62,190 bases of DNA from contig NZ_KI271030.1 in NCBI RefSeq assembly GCF_000469305.1, positions 1-62,190 on the forward strand. Direction: 5' to 3'. Position 1 is the stretch's first letter. The number at the start of each line of letters is the position of its first letter. The notes under the pieces were generated by a model that was not told the DNA's origin, did no database searches, and saw only the letters and a list, made by a program, of their open reading frames with translations. Of this stretch, positions 61,526-62,190 are shown piece after piece. The stretch comes from Faecalitalea cylindroides ATCC 27803 (GTDB lineage Bacteria > Bacillota_I > Bacilli_A > Erysipelotrichales > Erysipelotrichaceae). A program made the translations under genes and the position numbers.

Positions 61526-62117
61526 ATTTCTTTTGTGTCTTCTCAAACAATAATTGTTCTTTATTTTTAGGATGATCCACTTTTAAAAAAGACGCCCATT
61601 CTAATTCTTCATATTTAATTCTATAATCGCATTCAACTAACATTCTCTGATAGTATTTCAGTTTTTCTTCTAAATAAGGAATACAATCATCGATGCCATA
61701 TTTAATGACAATCGAAGTCATCTCATACATCACAAGTCCAAACGCATGCGTTTCTACATGAACCGATCCACAAGCTTGTCCAATCGCATGTGCCAAAGCT
61801 TTGATATATGCATCATCTGTTTCTTTGGCAATCACATGAACGGATAACAAAGCTTTTTTTGCCTGCGGCATCTTAACATGACCTTGCATCCATTTTGTAC
61901 ATAAATCGAGTGCAATCTTAACTCGGTCATCATTTGTTAAAAGTTTATTTAATTCATTCGCCGGAACTTGCGCACATGTTAGAGCCCATAATGTCAAAGT
62001 CTTATGCGGATACTTTCGTATCTCTTCTAATAAAGATTGTAGACAGGTTGAGTTACGATCAAATAGAATTTGATTCTTCCGCTTTTGTTTACTTTTTACA
62101 TCTTCTATATTCAACAT
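61524..62117 (-). CDS. Imm-5-like domain protein (197 aa)
   Basis: Helical protein with the pattern LTLWALTCAQVPANELNKLLTNDDRVKIALDLCTKWMQGHVKMPQAKKALLSVHVIAKET...ALAHAIGQACGSVHVETHAFGLVMYE, which resembles the family annotated as putative immunity proteins (Imm-5-like). No toxin gene is visible in the window. The ATG at 62117 (weak AGGT upstream) is preferred; a TTG at 62165 would lie two bases from a tRNA gene. The role as an immunity protein is only suggested by family naming. Confidence 0.7.
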   Translation of the reverse strand: MLNIEDVKSKQKRKNQILFDRNSTCLQSLLEEIRKYPHKTLTLWALTCAQVPANELNKLLTNDDRVKIALDLCTKWMQGHVKMPQAKKALLSVHVIAKETDDAYIKALAHAIGQACGSVHVETHAFGLVMYEMTSIVIKYGIDDCIPYLEEKLKYYQRMLVECDYRIKYEELEWASFLKVDHPKNKEQLLFEKTQKK

Positions 62118-62166
62118 ATTAATACCTATAAAAAAAAGAACAGCGATTGCTGCTCCGATTTTCAAG

Positions 62167-62190
62167 TGGTGCGGGTGAAGGGACTCGAAC
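62167..62190 (-). tRNA. 3' end of a tRNA, probably tRNA-Leu (cut by window edge)
   Basis: Minus strand ends ...GTTCGAGTCCCTTCACCCGCACCA: the T-loop GTTCGAGTC, acceptor strand CACCCGC, discriminator A and encoded CCA. A73 with this acceptor fits tRNA-Leu rather than tRNA-Ser (G73). The anticodon lies outside the window. Confidence 0.8.

Noticed and set aside
1-62190. CRISPR array, rRNA operon or intact insertion sequence
   Set aside because: I saw no regularly spaced repeats, no rRNA sequence and no transposase frame in the window.

Overview
The window is low-GC chromosomal DNA of a Gram-positive (Firmicutes) gut-type bacterium. The evidence is class B sortase, DivIB, FakA/Asp23, T-box and L20-leader control, cre-like sites, AGGAGG ribosome binding sites and many T-run terminators. 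Gene content (galacto-N-biose phosphorylase with its own importer, hisZ-type histidine operon, tandem FeoA) fits an Erysipelotrichales-like commensal, but that placement is inference; there is no rRNA.

Region 1 (1-6733) is the right end of an integrated mobile element whose left end lies outside the window. A tyrosine integrase sits directly against the 3' end of tRNA-Lys(CTT). A cI-type repressor lies upstream of it, divergent from three small leftward genes (HTH, excisionase-like, DUF6291-like). Further left is a rightward cluster of very small unknown genes (883-2788) with unusual non-coding structure: a perfect palindrome inside a promoter, shared motifs around one gene, and an intergenic RNA that could fold as a pseudoknot.

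Region 2 (6912-18476, all leftward) is housekeeping: a patatin lipase; the murI - M18 aminopeptidase - HAD - thyA - folA operon; fakA and asp23; divIB, murB, murG and an orphan class B sortase.

Region 3 (18567-31128) is a host-glycan locus. nagB and a gatZ-like gene are divergent. GH112 galacto-N-biose/lacto-N-biose phosphorylase is encoded with a complete ABC importer (binding protein, two permeases, a small membrane protein, an ATPase). An AraC regulator, a HAD phosphatase and a LacX-type epimerase run the other way. cre-like sites lie in the nagB and importer promoters, and a full-consensus cre lies upstream of a ROK sugar kinase at 42-43 kb, so sugar uptake and entry look jointly controlled by CcpA.

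Region 4 (31125-46621): maf, a DUF1461 membrane protein, and an aspartate-family set (pheB-thrB-thrC leftward, hom-lysC-asd rightward from one divergent promoter region). Then ppk-ppx, the ROK kinase, a double-XRE protein, a VanZ-like protein and two 23S rRNA methyltransferases.

Region 5 (46685-54360): complete hisZGDCBHAFIE operon, apart from histidinol-phosphate phosphatase, behind a T-box leader with a CAC (His) specifier.

Region 6 (54415-62190): a DUF2812 protein with a long acidic tail, M29 aminopeptidase, a feoA-feoA-feoB-FeoB-associated operon with two DtxR-like operators 20 bp apart, infC-rpmI-rplT behind an L20 leader, an Imm-5-like protein, and the cut end of a tRNA-Leu.

A recurrent feature is a -10 box ending 6-7 nt before an ATG that lacks a Shine-Dalgarno sequence (five genes), which predicts leaderless mRNAs.
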